A stretch of 64,000 nt of DNA, from positions 86,687 through 150,686 of the forward strand of contig NW_014577373.1 in the NCBI RefSeq assembly GCF_000485595.1. Reading direction: 5' to 3'. Within the stretch, counting starts at the first letter, position 1, and each line of letters opens with the position of its first letter. A program made the position numbers and the translations under genes. The notes below the pieces were generated by a model, which was given only the letters and a program-made list of their open reading frames with translations, did no database searches and was not told where the DNA came from. This document shows positions 11,996 to 24,555 of this stretch, one piece after another. The stretch comes from Priapulus caudatus. Taxonomy: Eukaryota > Priapulida > Priapulimorpha > Priapulimorphida > Priapulidae.

Positions 11996-12790
11996 AATAG
12001 CCTCAATAGGATTGAGTGCCCACGCCGGTGCGGCTGGAAAGCTGTGGGAATGATTTTTACATTTTGTAAAAATAATTTGGCATATTTGACGATTACCTTC
12101 AACATATTGATAATGTCCACGTTAAACTTAAAGTCCCAAACACTCAAATAAAAACCGACGTATCACTGCCTGAAATTTTAACCTAAAAGATTTTGACCTA
12201 ACGACTTGAACACTAGAAGTAGAACACGGTTGTGGTCCGAACGGGATCTCGCGATAATTTTGTAGCCGCAGAAAAAATGGAAAAAATCAAAAATTATTAA
12301 ACTCAAACTGCATGCAGCGCCCCTTCGTACAACTCAGTATTCTATGATTTGCATGTTTGTTGGTGGACAAATGAATCAATGGCTGAATACGCAAAAATGT
12401 ATCAAAGACAATGTTCGAGAATTAGGTATATTGGCAAGCATCCGAAAAATTCATGATAAATATTGAGCCACAGACTAGCGAGAACTTGGCGAGAGCCAGA
12501 GCGAGAGCGCCATCTGTCGTGGAGTTTGGTGTCAAAGTATAGGCATGCTGGGATATTTGTAAGAACTGCGCATGTCAGTCAAAAAGTAGAAAAACATGTA
12601 AAATGGTAATGTTACACTTTCAATGACTCTATATTATATATTTATAGTAATAGTGTGACATGTGATGCGTTCTTTCTCATACTGTTTAAAGCCCACAAAG
12701 TTTCATTTTCTATTCGTACAGGTACCTGTAAATTTAAATGTGTTAAATTATGAAGTCACGTAGAGTTCGCTTACGAAGTGACAAGTGTTA
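11996..12790. other. unassigned intergenic sequence
   Basis: No gene, long reading frame or strong repeat seen. Confidence 0.4.
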
Positions 12791-13557
12791 CGACTAGGGC
12801 TAGGCCTACTCATAGACGTCACATAGGGTCTATGTCCCCCCAGGGTACTACCGGAACGTACCCTGGGTACGGTCCGGTATATCGGAACGTACCCTGGTAA
12901 CTATTTGATATGGTTAGGGAGTAGGCGTAGGCGGCTCCCTAGACTCGTTAGTGGAGTAGGCGAGGTACGGTCCGGCATATTACTAAGGCCATGAGAATTG
13001 AGGTATGAGTTTACCGTCCACCGCCCGCATGCCGTCAGAGCCACCGCCGAAAATATTCATTATTTCAAAAGTATTTCATTATTTTCATTTTTAAATCATT
13101 AAAACCCAAGTTGTCCATTCAGAGCGATTAAAACATACGTCATTACCAATACAAAAACACTATAGCCGTATAGGGCCTATTTACATCCTTCATTGGGGTC
13201 TTTATCTCCCTCTGGCTCTTTGAGACCTTGGGTTTGGTTTTGGTTTAGGGCGCAAAAGCATGCTGACGTATCCTGAGTGCATCGACTTACAGCCCGATCC
13301 CGAAAAACGTGAACAATGGGTTAACTACAAATATTAAATGAAAAAAAGCCTCACTTTTCAAAATATCTCTGATGGTAAACTCATACCTCAATTCTCATGG
13401 CCTAATGAGTATTAGTATTACTAGATAGTACCAGGGTACCGGTACGTTCCGGTTTATACCGGACCGTACCCAGGCCCCCAGGGTACGTTCCAGCAATACC
13501 CTGGGGGACATAGACCCTTTCAGCACTAGTACTAGAGCCTACAACTAGGCCTAGTCG
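12791..13557. mobile_element. TIR element, 767 bp, long imperfect arms
   Basis: The ends 'CGACTAGG' (12791) and 'CCTAGTCG' (ending 13557) are inverted, as are 'GGGTCTATGTCCCCC' (12827 on) with 'GGGGGACATAGACCC', and 'GGCCATGAGAATTGAGGTAT' (12987 on) with its complement at 13374-13402. Arms total about 200 bp with indels. The interior (13017-13373) has no gene. A deleted relative lies at 383-560. Confidence 0.75.
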
Positions 13558-13986
13558 CATTTGGAACATAAGATGTGACCATTCCTTGGTTTGTAATCGA
13601 GTGATTAGAGATAACAGTGGAGGTGTTCGCGGTTAGTCCATTGATTAGGACGTCGGTTTGTAATTATTGGCCTACAATTAGTTAGGCGTAGGGTTATGTT
13701 TGGAAGATGGTCGGGGTCATGATCTGTCTTCTAATTGAAGGCTGTTGCAGCTGCAGGCTGTAGACTGTAGTTTTTGCACAATCCTGTTTTTGGGACCTCG
13801 TCACCTCGGAATATATAGTTCGCTTAAATGTGCTGAACTAACCCGAGGTGCTAAACTAGGATTGGGCTGTGGTTCGTCTCGGTGTCATTATGTTCTGGTC
13901 AGTGACGCTGTGTCATTGAACAAACCACTAATTATCCTCATTTATGTTCATCAACATCAGATATAGCAATCAGTTTACACTCACTG

Positions 13987-16275
13987 CAGCCCTAGTTCCC
14001 AACCGAGGGTACTAGTACCCCATGGGGGTACCAGCGAACACCACAGGGGGTACCTGGGAAGCCTCTTAGACAATTAAAAAAAAGTAGTGCTATATAATAA
14101 TCAGCGGGTGATTCAGGCACATGGTACGTTTTCGCGGACAGACACTGATATAATATGAAACCTCATTGAAGCGCACGGAGCATATGGTGAGTGTCTTCCT
14201 ATCTTGGATATGGACCGATTTAAGTGGTCTGATTGAATACTGAGCGCTCTCGGATTATCATTCAGTTTGGAGCACACTGCCGCCTAAAAAGCGTAAATAC
14301 AATGATGATTATGTCAAGCTAGGATTTACATGTATAACTGGTAGTGATGGTGTTGAGAAGCCGCAATGTTTCTTGTGTGGAAAAACATTTTGTAATGATT
14401 ATATGAAGCCGACAAGAATGAAGTTGCATCTCCAGACCGACCACCCTCTTCGCATCAATGATTCGGCTGATCAGTTTCGTCAGAAGAAGGCCAGATTCGC
14501 GACTGCCGGTAAGCTAACGACGGGCCACGGGTTTGTGCAAACCCAAAAGCTGGCCCTTGAAGCGTCTTATTGTGTGGCCTATCGAATAGCAAAAGTGAAA
14601 AAACCTCACACAATTGGGGAAACCCTGATCAAGCCATGCGCCCTGGAAATGGTCCAACTCATGTGCGGCGAGCAGCATTGCAAAGGTCTTGAAACCATCC
14701 CACTGTCGGATAATGTCATCAAACGCCGCATCGATGACATAGCGGACGACATACTCATTTCGGAAATCAAAGCCAGTCTGTACAAAATAAGTGTGAAATT
14801 GGACGAGTCTACAGACTGCGCTCAATGTAGCCAGTTGCTAGTATTTGTGCGATATATGCATGAATGTGACATAAAGGAAGAATTCCTTTTCAGCGAACCC
14901 CTCGTCACCACCACAAAAGCAACGGATGTTCTGGATCTGGTTACCACATTCATGGACAAGCACAATATTCCAATGGATAAGCTGGGATCTATGTGCACTG
15001 ACGGTGCGCCAGCGATGCTTGGCAATAAGTCGGGATTTTGTGCATTGGTCAAAAGGTTGGTACCGGACGTAACCATTACCCACTGTGTCTTATACTGCCA
15101 TGCCCTTGCATCCAAAAGTCTACCACAGGATTTCAAGGACATTATGACGAACGTAGTCTCGGTTGTGAATTTCATACATAGTCGAGCTTCGAACCACTGT
15201 CAGACTATTCCTAGCCCTTTGCAAAGAGATGGGGAGCGAGCACGAAGTTCTGCTCTATCACACCGAGGTGCGATGGTTATCCCGGGGACGTGTGTCTTCA
15301 CAAGAGTATACGAACTTAGAAAAGAAATTGATTTGTTTTTGCGCGACAAAGGTAATACGCTGCATGAAAAATTGAGCGATAATGACTTCATTACTTCACT
15401 GGCATATATGTCTGACGTATTCACATTGCTCAATGAGCTCAATACTTTGCTTCAAGGCCGTCAAGTTACATTCATTGACGCGCAAGAGAAGATAGCGAGC
15501 TTCAAACAAAATCTACAGCTTTGGAAGCGACGCACAGACAGAGAAAACTATGCCAGTTTCCCAACTCTAGACAGCTATTTGGAGGAAATGGACGATGGAC
15601 AGCTATCAGGTTCCGTATCCTCATCAATCAGTAGCCACCTAGAAAGTCTGGCCAATTCATTCGATGGATATTTTCGAGATCCCGTCGAAGAGCAATCCGC
15701 TGTCCGAAATTGGATCCGAAATCCGTTCCTCTGCGATTTGGTTGATGATCAGAATGTGTTCAAAGAGAACCTCATCGACATTATTCCTAAACAGCCACTG
15801 AAGCGCCTCTTAGAAACAACGTCAGTAACTGAATTTTGGTGCAGTCAGCAGATACGCGAGGCCTACCCGGCTATGGCTCGAGAAGCTATTTCCGTTCTAG
15901 TTATGTTTGTAACCAGCTACCTGTGTGAAGCAGGCTTTTCAACGATGGTTACAATCAAGACAAAAGCCCGTAACCGCCTTGACATCCGCGGAAACATGAG
16001 AGTCAGTCTGTCAAAAACTGAACTGCGGTTCAAAAAGTTAGTTTCTGCCATGCAGCAGCAGTCTTCTCATTGAACTGTCGTTTAGTGCACAGTGCGCTTG
16101 ATTGGAAAAATTCGCCGTGCGACTGCATTTTAATAAAACATAAACATGTCAAAATATTCATGACAATACATCAGTGTTGGTTCTTCATTTTGCTTATATG
16201 GTGGGCGAAGGGGTATCAGGAGATAGCGTAAAAAAATTAGTGGTACGGGGAGTCCACAAGGTTGGGAACCACGTT
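13987..16275 (+). mobile_element. hAT transposon (ZBED5/SCAND3-like)
   Basis: The single long gene inside is a hAT transposase. The ends are short and decayed: 'CAGCCCTAGTTCCCAACC' at the left and 'GGTTGGGAACCACG' at 16260-16273. GGTAC-rich subterminal sequence follows the left end ('GGGGGTACCAGCGAAC'). Target duplications were not clear. Confidence 0.7.
14280..16073 (+). pseudogene. hAT transposase, open but start lost and locally frameshifted
   Basis: The frame is open for about 597 codons. It begins with a basic 'PPKKRKYNDDY' segment (nuclear-localisation-like) and a BED-type zinc finger (C-x2-C at 'CFLCGKTF', then H-x4-H-type 'LHLQTDH'). An RNase H-like core follows with 'KLDESTD' and 'CTDGAPAMLG'. 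It ends with the hAT C-terminal dimerisation block ('TSYLCEAGFSTM', 'IKTKARNRLD'). No ATG precedes the conserved start: CTG occupies 14277-14279 and a stop lies upstream. Residues for about 28 codons (15210-15295) are out of frame, because a 1-base shift near 15210 is offset by a 2-base shift near 15292. The +1 frame there reads the family-typical 'LLYHTEVRWLSRGRV'. Probably inactive. Confidence 0.85.
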
Positions 16276-16436
16276 TAGAGCAATATAACATTCGTGGCAA
16301 CTGAGTGTAGCTTGAACACTTCTGGTTTGAGTTCCAGTCCTGACAAGTCACAAATTTTGAGTGCACCTGGTAATAATCCTTTACTATCAGTGCCCCTATA
16401 ACTAGGAGCAATGATACTATGCATTACTTACCATCC

Positions 16437-16653
16437 CAGGGTTCTCCAAGAGCACTTATAGCCTGGTGGCCCGCCAGGCTATAGTCGAGCCCCGCCATCC
16501 TAAAATGCACCCGCCACTCTAAATATCATAGCCGCCATGCTAAATATCATAGCCCCCGGACCCCCCTAGCACGCAAACCGCCTTCGGCGATTTACAACTA
16601 GGACCGTAAAGGCAGCACCCCCATGCTATAATGAAAAAGCTTGGAGAACCCTG
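16437..16653. mobile_element. hAT-type MITE, 217 bp
   Basis: A perfect 14-bp TIR 'CAGGGTTCTCCAAG' (16437-16450) is inverted at 16640-16653. It is flanked by a direct 'CATCC' (16432-16436 and 16654-16658). The interior carries 'CCCCCGGACCCCCCTAG', also seen in the element at 31002-31412. Confidence 0.85.
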
Positions 16654-16658
16654 CATCC

Positions 16659-17719
16659 ACACAATATAGAGGTGTGCAGTTGTTAAAGGAATCGGGTAAA
16701 GAATTAATGATGTGTGTTACGTTCCGTGCGTGTTAACCAATATTTAACTCTGCATCTTTTTCATACGCTCCAAATTTATTACTCAACACGTGATGTAGCT
16801 GCACACGTGCAGGTAAAACTGTAAATACAAAATAATGCACACTAAATATTACGTCGCTCATGTCATGTAATGTTCATTATATCCAACGTTATATAATAAA
16901 GATCCAAATTATAAGAAATTAGGCGAGAACCAAGAGACAATACTTACAATGTATGGTGCATCGTGGAAAAAATGCGCGGGCACACGCGAACGTATAAATA
17001 CGGCTCAAGCAGCAAAAGGGCACGCGCCACGCACAACACCCGCTTTTATAACGCGACAAGGAAACCCGCGAGTCACATGACTAAAACATAATGTAAACGA
17101 GCAGAACGCAGCCTAGCTGAACTGCTTAAAATACCGCGTGAAATAAGAACTGACAGTGCAAGAAATACTACAGTATGACACGCTTAGAAGAAATGATGAG
17201 AAGAAATAACAATGTGAATAAGCATTTAAAGCCACGATTTCAAAAATAATTTCCGACCTGTCTCGTGTCTTTGCCACTTTTACGGTACTTACCATTATTG
17301 CTTGAGTAAGAGCAACTGTCTAGACTAGAGTAATGCTAACATTCCTTAGAACATTCGTACTTAGCTATATTCACAAAAACATGCACGATTCGCATTTTGA
17401 TTACTCGTTTGGATTTCCGCTGCCATTTCTTGCGTACCTCAGGCACCGAATTAACTACACAGAATTAGGTGCCGTTTTGTTTGAATGAGGTACACTAAAT
17501 ACACTTGTTTTGAAGGCGCTATTTGCAAATTAATTGTCTCTATAATCAAATATGCCATGGTGTTATGTGTTCAATTCCAATTTTTTATGCTACAACAATA
17601 TAAATTCTTAGTGTTTTTGAAGTTGGCGTAATCAGTACATATCCGTTATTAGGTGAGACAATATTTCGCTATATTTGTATCCCCCGCGACGACGTCGGCA
17701 GGGATACTATGGTTTCATG
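16659..17719. other. unassigned intergenic sequence
   Basis: AT-rich, with no recognised gene. The 5' exon of DCUN1D carrying its ATG should lie upstream of 19923, but I could not identify it here. Confidence 0.4.
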
Positions 17720-19390
17720 TCTCCCCAGCTGCCGCCGCAGACAATTTCCCCTTCGCCGCCTCTATAACTCGCCCCTAATTGACCTAGCGCTACCAAACTT
17801 GCGTATACTTACACATCTTGGGGAGAAAGGTGAGCACGCTCGCTACAAAACCAGGTCACTGCGACCTTTATTTACTTTACTTGACCTTGATCATATGTTC
17901 CCTTCGCTCTCTAACTCGGCCCCTAATTGAGCCTAGCGCTACCAAACTTGTTGATACTTAAACATCTTGGGGAGAAGCGAGCAGCGTACCAAAAACAGGT
18001 CACTGCGACCTTTATTTGACCTTTACTTGCCTTGATCATATTTCCTTCCGCTCTCTAACTCGGCCCCTAATTGACTAGCGCTACCAAACTTGGTATGCTT
18101 ACACATCTTGGGGAGAAGGTGAGCAGGCGTACCAAAACCAGGTCACTGCGACCTTTTATTTGACCTTTACCTTGACCTTGATCATATTCCCTTTCGCTCT
18201 CTCTAACTCGGCCTAATTGACTAGCATCGCTACCAAACTTGCGATATACTTACAGATCTTGGGGAGAAGGTGAGCAGCGTACCAAAACCAGGTCACTGCA
18301 CCTTTATTTGACTTTACCTGACCTTGATCATATTTCACTTCCGCTCTACTCGGCCCTAATTGACCTAGCGCTACCAAACTTGGTATACTTACACATCTTT
18401 GGGAGAAGGTGAGCAGCGTACCAAAACCAGATCACTGCGACCTTTATTTGAGACGTTTACCTTGACCTTGATCATATTTCCTTCGCCTCTCTAACTGGCC
18501 CCTAATTGACTAGCGCTACCAAACTTGGGTATACTTACAGATCTTGGGAGAAGGTGCCGCAGCGTACCAAAACAGGTCACTGCGACCTTATTTGACCTTA
18601 CCTTGACCTTGATCATATTTCCCTTCCGCTCTCTAACTCGGTCCCTAATTGACCTAGCGGTACCAAACTTGGCTATACTTAACACATCTTGGGGAGAAGG
18701 TGCGCAGCATACCAAAACCAGGTCACTGCGACCTTTATTTGACCTTTACCTTGACTTTGATCATATTTCCCTTCCGCTCTATAACTCGGCCTTTAATTGA
18801 CCTAGCGCTACCAAAAACCAGGTCACTACGACCTTTATTTGACCCCTTTGACCTTGATCATATTTCCCTTGCGCTCATAACTCGGCCTCTAATTGACCTA
18901 GCGCTACCAAACTTGGTATACTTACACATCTTGGGGAGAAGGTGTGTCACTACCAAAACCAGGTCACTACGGACATTTATTTGACCTTTACTTGACATTG
19001 ATCATATTTTCCTTTTCGCTCTATAACTCGGGCCCCTAATTGACCTAGCGCTACCAAACTTGCTATACTTACACATCTTGGGGAGAATGTGTGTTGCGTA
19101 CCAAAACCAGGTCACTGCAGCTTTTATTTGACCTTGACCTTGACCTTGATCATATTTCCCTTCCGCTCTATAACTCGGCCCCTAATTGACCTAGCGGTAC
19201 CAAACTTGGTATACTTACACATCTTGGGGAGAAGGTGTGTTGCGTACCGAAACCAGGTCACTGCAACCTTTATTTCACATTGACCTTGACCTTGACCGCC
19301 ATCATATTTCCCTTCCACTCTATAACTCGGCCCCTAATTGACCTAGCTTGACCAAACTTCGTATACTTACACATGATCTTGGGGAGAACA
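17720..19390. repeat. satellite array, ~11 monomers of ~145 bp
   Basis: Each monomer contains 'AACTCGGCCCCTAATTGACC', 'TACCAAACTTGGTATACTTA', 'CATCTTGGGGAGAAGG', 'CCAGGTCACTGCGACC' and 'TGACCTTGATCATATTTCC'. 'CCAGGTCACTGC'-type motifs recur near 17851, 17995, 18140, 18288, 18427, 18718, 18817, 18958, 19107 and 19253; the monomer at 18816 is shortened. Monomers differ mostly by single-base indels. The short frames over the array are artefacts. Confidence 0.95.
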
Positions 19391-19922
19391 CGGGAGATAC
19401 ATGTAGTTGGCGACAACTGCCCTTTCTAGTTTTTTCCAGATTTTGCGTTTCTAAGCAATGATTATGGAAGTTAATGGAAGTTAATGATATACACACCCCT
19501 AACCTCAACACTAATTTGGTAACCTAAACCTCTCACGGACTTGTATACGTTAGGGGTATATATGTATATATATGTTATAGGCCTTGTGTGGACTAGACAG
19601 AAAGCGAGACTGTGAAGTTGCATATATATAAAGTTTAACAAAAGTCTTTGATTATGTCACTAAATTGTCATATTCTAATCATTTGGATTTATGCTAAAGG
19701 TTTATGTTTAATTAAGTAATTGGAGATTCCGTATTTTATGGGTTGTTAGTTTGTTACACAATGTAAATGTACAAATTTACCTGATATTTAATTCGTTCCT
19801 CCCAAATTGCCTAATTAATTAAACTGTAATATGACTAAATGCAATTAGCTGATAATTTATCGGCAGTTTTATACTGTGTGTACGTAAGATGTGGCCAAAA
19901 AATTTTATGTTTTATTTTTTAG

Positions 19923-22900
19923 CATAAGCTAAAATCATCCCAGAAGGAGAAGGTTCGGCAGTTCATAGCTTTCACCAACACTGGAGAGAAGACTGCCATC
20001 TTCTGTTTGACACAGCATGACTGGAAACTCGACATTGCATCTGATAACTACTTCCAGAACCCTGACGGATACTACCGGGAACCAAAGTCCAGTGTCGACA
20101 AGAAAAAACTAGATCATCTTTTTAATAAATATAAAGGTAAACTTTTGCTTCATCTTAAAATGATTAACATTAAAATATGTGTGTATAATGTCGAGATATA
20201 CAAAGAGATAATGCAGCATATGTTTGCTAGTTGGCATTTTGCAGTGCCTCCAAATGAATAATATATTTTGTTGTGGTTTATGAGATTTTGAAAGAGGTAG
20301 CGTGGTGTATTACCACTAATTGCAATAAGTATTTATGATACAATTGCATTAGGCACTGTATTAATTGTTGGTTAGTTTTAATTTTGAGATAAATGTGGCC
20401 ACGATTATGACTACAAGTTCAAATAACATTTCATCATCTCGTGTGATATGTCTAGGTAACAATAGTCGTATATGATAGATGTACATTGGTAGTTTTTTTT
20501 TCAGTGCCTGTGGCACAGGCTGGCAATCCTGGACCCACTACAATTTACCTGATTTTCTCCCCAAAGATGTTCTCCCTATGGATAGAAAGATACCCACCTC
20601 TTAAAGTCTTTAGAAAAAAAAACCACTATTCTCGTACGTTATAGATCCGCACGAAGATGACAAGATGACGGCCGACGGAATCATGCGGTTCCTTGAGGAC
20701 CTGAACCTGAGCCCTGAGAGCAAGCTAGTTCTCATCATGGCGTGGAAGTTCAAGGCTCAAGCGCAGTGCGAATTCACGAAAGAAGAGTTTCTCCAAGGGA
20801 TGATAGAAATAAGGTACATGCACCGGTGTCGGATGGTTCACGCAGCTACCTGTCACCGGCTTGCTAGCATCCTGATTGTCATGTAGATTAGCAGTTTGTG
20901 GAAAACTACTGTTATGTCGGTCGAGGTAAAGGTTGTGTGCAGAATTGACCTCTCGTTTATTCTTGGAATTTGTGTAGCTAGCTATCAGTGTCTCACATCA
21001 AACTAGTATTTTTCGAGTATCAATTGGCAGTGCATGCTTTATAATTGAAATAATCAAGACTTATTCTGTACTATTTAGTACGCATCGAAAATATAAAAGT
21101 TGAGTTGATCGCATTGATGGCACTTTCCAGGGCTTGTGGTAGTGTTTGGTTATTGTAGTGGTTGGAAATGAAATACTACTCCTTTATCCATCTGATCTTA
21201 CATTTACAGTTGTGATACATTAGAAAAGCTAAAGAGGCAACTGCCACATCTAGAACAGGATCTTCGAGATCAGCATAAGTTTAAAGATTTCTATAGTTTT
21301 ACGTTTAACTATGCGAAAAATCCAGGACAGAAAGGATTAGGTAAGAGACTTGTGAAAATCATGAAAACGCATGTACTAGCATAAATAGTATTCATAATGC
21401 CATGCTAAAATGCAATAGAGTTCCTGACTAATGAATGTGGTTTGTTCTAAAATTTTGTTCTTATGGCCATTGTCACCATGTTATTAGTACACATTTTGAT
21501 GCAATTCACGTAATAATATATTCCCCGAAACTCGTGCTGTGCTCCACCGTATGGCATGAGCATTCATACCTAGATTGATTCATCATTGTTGTAAATGCAG
21601 ATTAATGCTTTTTGCTTACGTCAAAGGATGTGGGACCAGTTTAGCCATCACCAGCAGTTTTAAGCCTGAGAATCGATGTACAGGATAAACTTAATGGAAT
21701 CTTGTGTTTTACTTTTACATTTGGTTTAACGTTTATAATTCTAAACATTCTAAACATCTTTTATCACGGCGCTGTTCAAAGTGGCAATATGGTCGCTTTA
21801 TGGAGTGCTGAACCACTTGATAGTTAGTTGCTTGTGCATGCCAGGTTCACATTGCTGCCTTCCTTATGTGCAGCACCCAGAGCCTAAAATCAATACATAC
21901 AAAATAGTTCAACATGCTGTTCATACACTGAAAAATGATTAGGCATTTTTAGCTCAGCTGACAAAGTCAGATGCAGCTTGTAGAATTGTCCGTGCGTCCG
22001 TCAACAGTTGGGCACAAATCTTAACCGCTCTACGTACGGTCTTTATATTCGGGACGTCGGAGGGGGGGATCGCGAAAAGGACTCGGGGATGTCGAATTTG
22101 GGGTCAAGGGTCAAAGGTCAAGGTGTGTCAATGGAGGGGGAATATTTCCCCCTTAACTTAAGGTAAAGGAGGAAATACGTAATTGCGGCACAAATCTCAA
22201 CGGCTTGACCTACGCTCTTAATATTCGATGTATAGTGTGATGGGGAGGAAACCAATCACCAGTGTGAAATTGGAGTTCACAGGTCAAAGGGCAGTTGGGG
22301 AAAGGTTAGATATCAGACATTTTCTGAGGACATGGTCTAACGGACAGAGTGCAAAACTTTTTTGTTTTAGCGCTGACCTACCATTTTTATCACTTTTTTG
22401 AAAGGACCATGAAATGTGCTTTCCGCTGACGTGCGAAGAGTAAGTGTCTGATAACCTTTTGACCCTCAAGAGGAGGGGTAAACACGGATTTGTTGACTGT
22501 TAACAAAGGACTGAACTGCTTTTGTTATTAGAGCCCCCTCCCCCTCCCACACCACCCTCCCCCACCCTCCTCCCACCACCACCACTACGCTCGCGCTCGA
22601 CGCATATCCATGATAACATGTTAATATATTGAAGTCATTAAAGTTACACAGGTGTATTTTTATTACTGTACTACCGGTATAGCAAAGCCTATCATAGATT
22701 TTATATCTGTATTAGTAGTATCCTAGATATATGCTCTGAGCGCGAACGCGGTGGCGGGAGGGCGCACTTGATTCGGTTGCCAGTGAGTTTATCAGAAGAA
22801 TACCCGGCTACAGTACACATCAGTTGAGCGCTGTCGCTCTGCGGCACTTGTTTGTACACGTCTGCCACTCTGTTCTACAAAGAACTAAAAATAAGCTCTC

Positions 22901-24380
22901 ATTCCTTCGTGACCTGCACCCCCGCCCTAAGAGTAGTATGTTTTTTTTGTATTTTTTTCGGAAGAGCCCTTGATGCTATAGGAAGTACCTCACATTGACA
23001 TTTTGCCATGCTCTTTTGATTGCAGATCTTGATATGGCAATAGCATACTGGACAATAGTGCTCACGGGACGATTCAAGTTCTTAGATCTCTGGTGTCGGT
23101 TTCTTATGGTGAGTATGTTACTGTTAGTGTACTTTTAGATTATACTTATTCCCACAGCTAAATATAGGAAGAATTGTTTCCTGACAATTATACGGGTTTG
23201 ACAAAAATTTTGCCACCGTTTTATTTCATTACACGGGCAAAGTTGTTTAAGTAATTTCTTATGAATGTGTAGAATGAATTTGTTGTGAATGTGTAGAATG
23301 AATTTGTTGTAAATGTGTAGAATGAATTTGTTGTGAATGTGTAGAATGAATTTGTTGTAAATGTGTAGAATGAATTTGTTGTAAATGTGTAGAATGAATT
23401 TGTTGTGAATGAATAGGGAAATTATTATTATTTGATCCATGGTGTGTTTCTGATGTGAGAACCATCTAAACTAAATATCACGAAATCCATTAAGGAGTTG
23501 CATCCACACCATCAGTTCGCTCCTATTTAATCGCACCACCTAAAATCTACCTGTGATTGGTGATGGCCCTGGACATACTTGTTTCCCAATCTATAGATCT
23601 ATCACCACTATTCCAAATATATTGTAAAAACCCATGTGTCACACAGTGTTTGTCTATATCACTGCTTGATGAACATAACTGGTCTGATGTTAGGATGAAG
23701 GTATCGCCCATTGATCACTAGTAGTATGATATTATGTGGATTTGTAATGTAGGCAGTATGTGTGTATAATTCGTACTTTGTATTTTTTTCCATTCAGGAG
23801 CATCATAAGAGATCAATTCCAAAAGACACGTGGAACTTGTTGTTAGACTTTAGTAATATGATAGATGAAGCCATGAGCAACTATGATGAAGAAGGTATGA
23901 GAATGTTTCCACGTTTAACCTGTACCATTTTCTATGCCAGCGGTAAAATAAGGGAGAAAATATCTCGTAACAACAAGCTGCATTCTTATATTTCTAACTT
24001 TATTTTACTTTTACATCATGATTTTATTTTTGTTATCATGAGTTTGTCAGGTAATTTATTGCAGTACGTTCATTTTTCAATTCTTAGAATTTTCACTCAG
24101 AAGCGTAGATATCCGGAATGTTTTCATCATCAAATGGCATTTTTGCAAATGTGCTTTTACTTCATGGACTTGTTATGAAATTGTTGCTAACTACGGAATT
24201 TCTTTATTTTGTTCAACGTGCATGCACACACACGTACACCCTCATATTTTGAGCTTCCTCTCACTTATATATTTTCACATTTTATTTATCACAGGAGCGT
24301 GGCCAGTCTTGATAGATGACTTTGTGGAGTGGGCACGACCTCTCTTGTCTACACAGAGCAGTAGGATGACAAACGTTTGA
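19923..24380 (+). CDS. DCUN1D: DCN1-like protein (DCUN1D), exons 2-7
   Basis: Co-factor (co-E3) of cullin neddylation: it holds a cullin and the NEDD8-charged E2 together. Six coding exons with GT-AG borders and matching phases: 19923-20136, 20645-20813, 21210-21340, 23026-23108, 23798-23894 and 24295-24380 (TGA). They encode 259 residues from '[14 protein letters not shown]'; known DCUN1D1/2 proteins are about 259 residues, so only the start codon, in an unseen upstream exon, seems to be missing. The N-terminal UBA-like part carries '[15 protein letters not shown]'. The PONY/DCN1 domain follows ('[17 protein letters not shown]', '[19 protein letters not shown]', 'GRFKFLDLW', '[20 protein letters not shown]', '[20 protein letters not shown]'). 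The exon layout is intact with no stops or frameshifts. It is of the DCUN1D1/2 type rather than DCUN1D3 or the 4/5 type because it has the short UBA-like N terminus. Confidence 0.95.
21950..22480. repeat. dispersed repeat in DCUN1D intron
   Basis: Starts with 'TTTTAGCTCAGCTGACAAAG' and 'CCGTGCGTCCGTCAACAG'. It contains 'GGTCAAGGGTCAAAGGTCAA' and two related 'GCACAAATCT.AAC' blocks (about 22010 and 22185). It resembles dispersed repeats of marine invertebrates. The family was not identified. Confidence 0.5.
23262..23411. repeat. 24-bp minisatellite in DCUN1D intron
   Basis: Six copies of a 24-bp unit such as 'GTGTAGAATGAATTTGTTGT'. Because 24 is a multiple of 3, both strands stay open and give repetitive frames on the minus strand, which are not genes. 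Confidence 0.95.
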
Positions 24381-24452
24381 CACATGCTTGCCATCCGACA
24401 CCCATTACCAACCGTAGTAATGTATTTAGCCAAGTCTATTGTTTGCCAGGTG

Positions 24453-24458
24453 AATAAA
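24453..24458 (+). promoter_or_regulatory. candidate poly(A) signal of DCUN1D
   Basis: AATAAA lies 73 bp downstream of the DCUN1D stop codon. A (CAG)n run at 24522-24553 follows shortly after. Confidence 0.5.
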
Positions 24459-24521
24459 GTGAAACTTTCGTTTCTGACGTGAGCACTTTTTAAATGTAAA
24501 GAATTGTGAAGTGGGAGAAAT

Positions 24522-24553
<32 letters not shown>

Positions 24554-24555
<2 letters not shown>

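Noticed and set aside
23135-23465. Repetitive minus-strand proteins (NKFILHI.. and QQIHSTHL.. repeats)
   Set aside because: Translation of a 24-bp minisatellite inside a DCUN1D intron.
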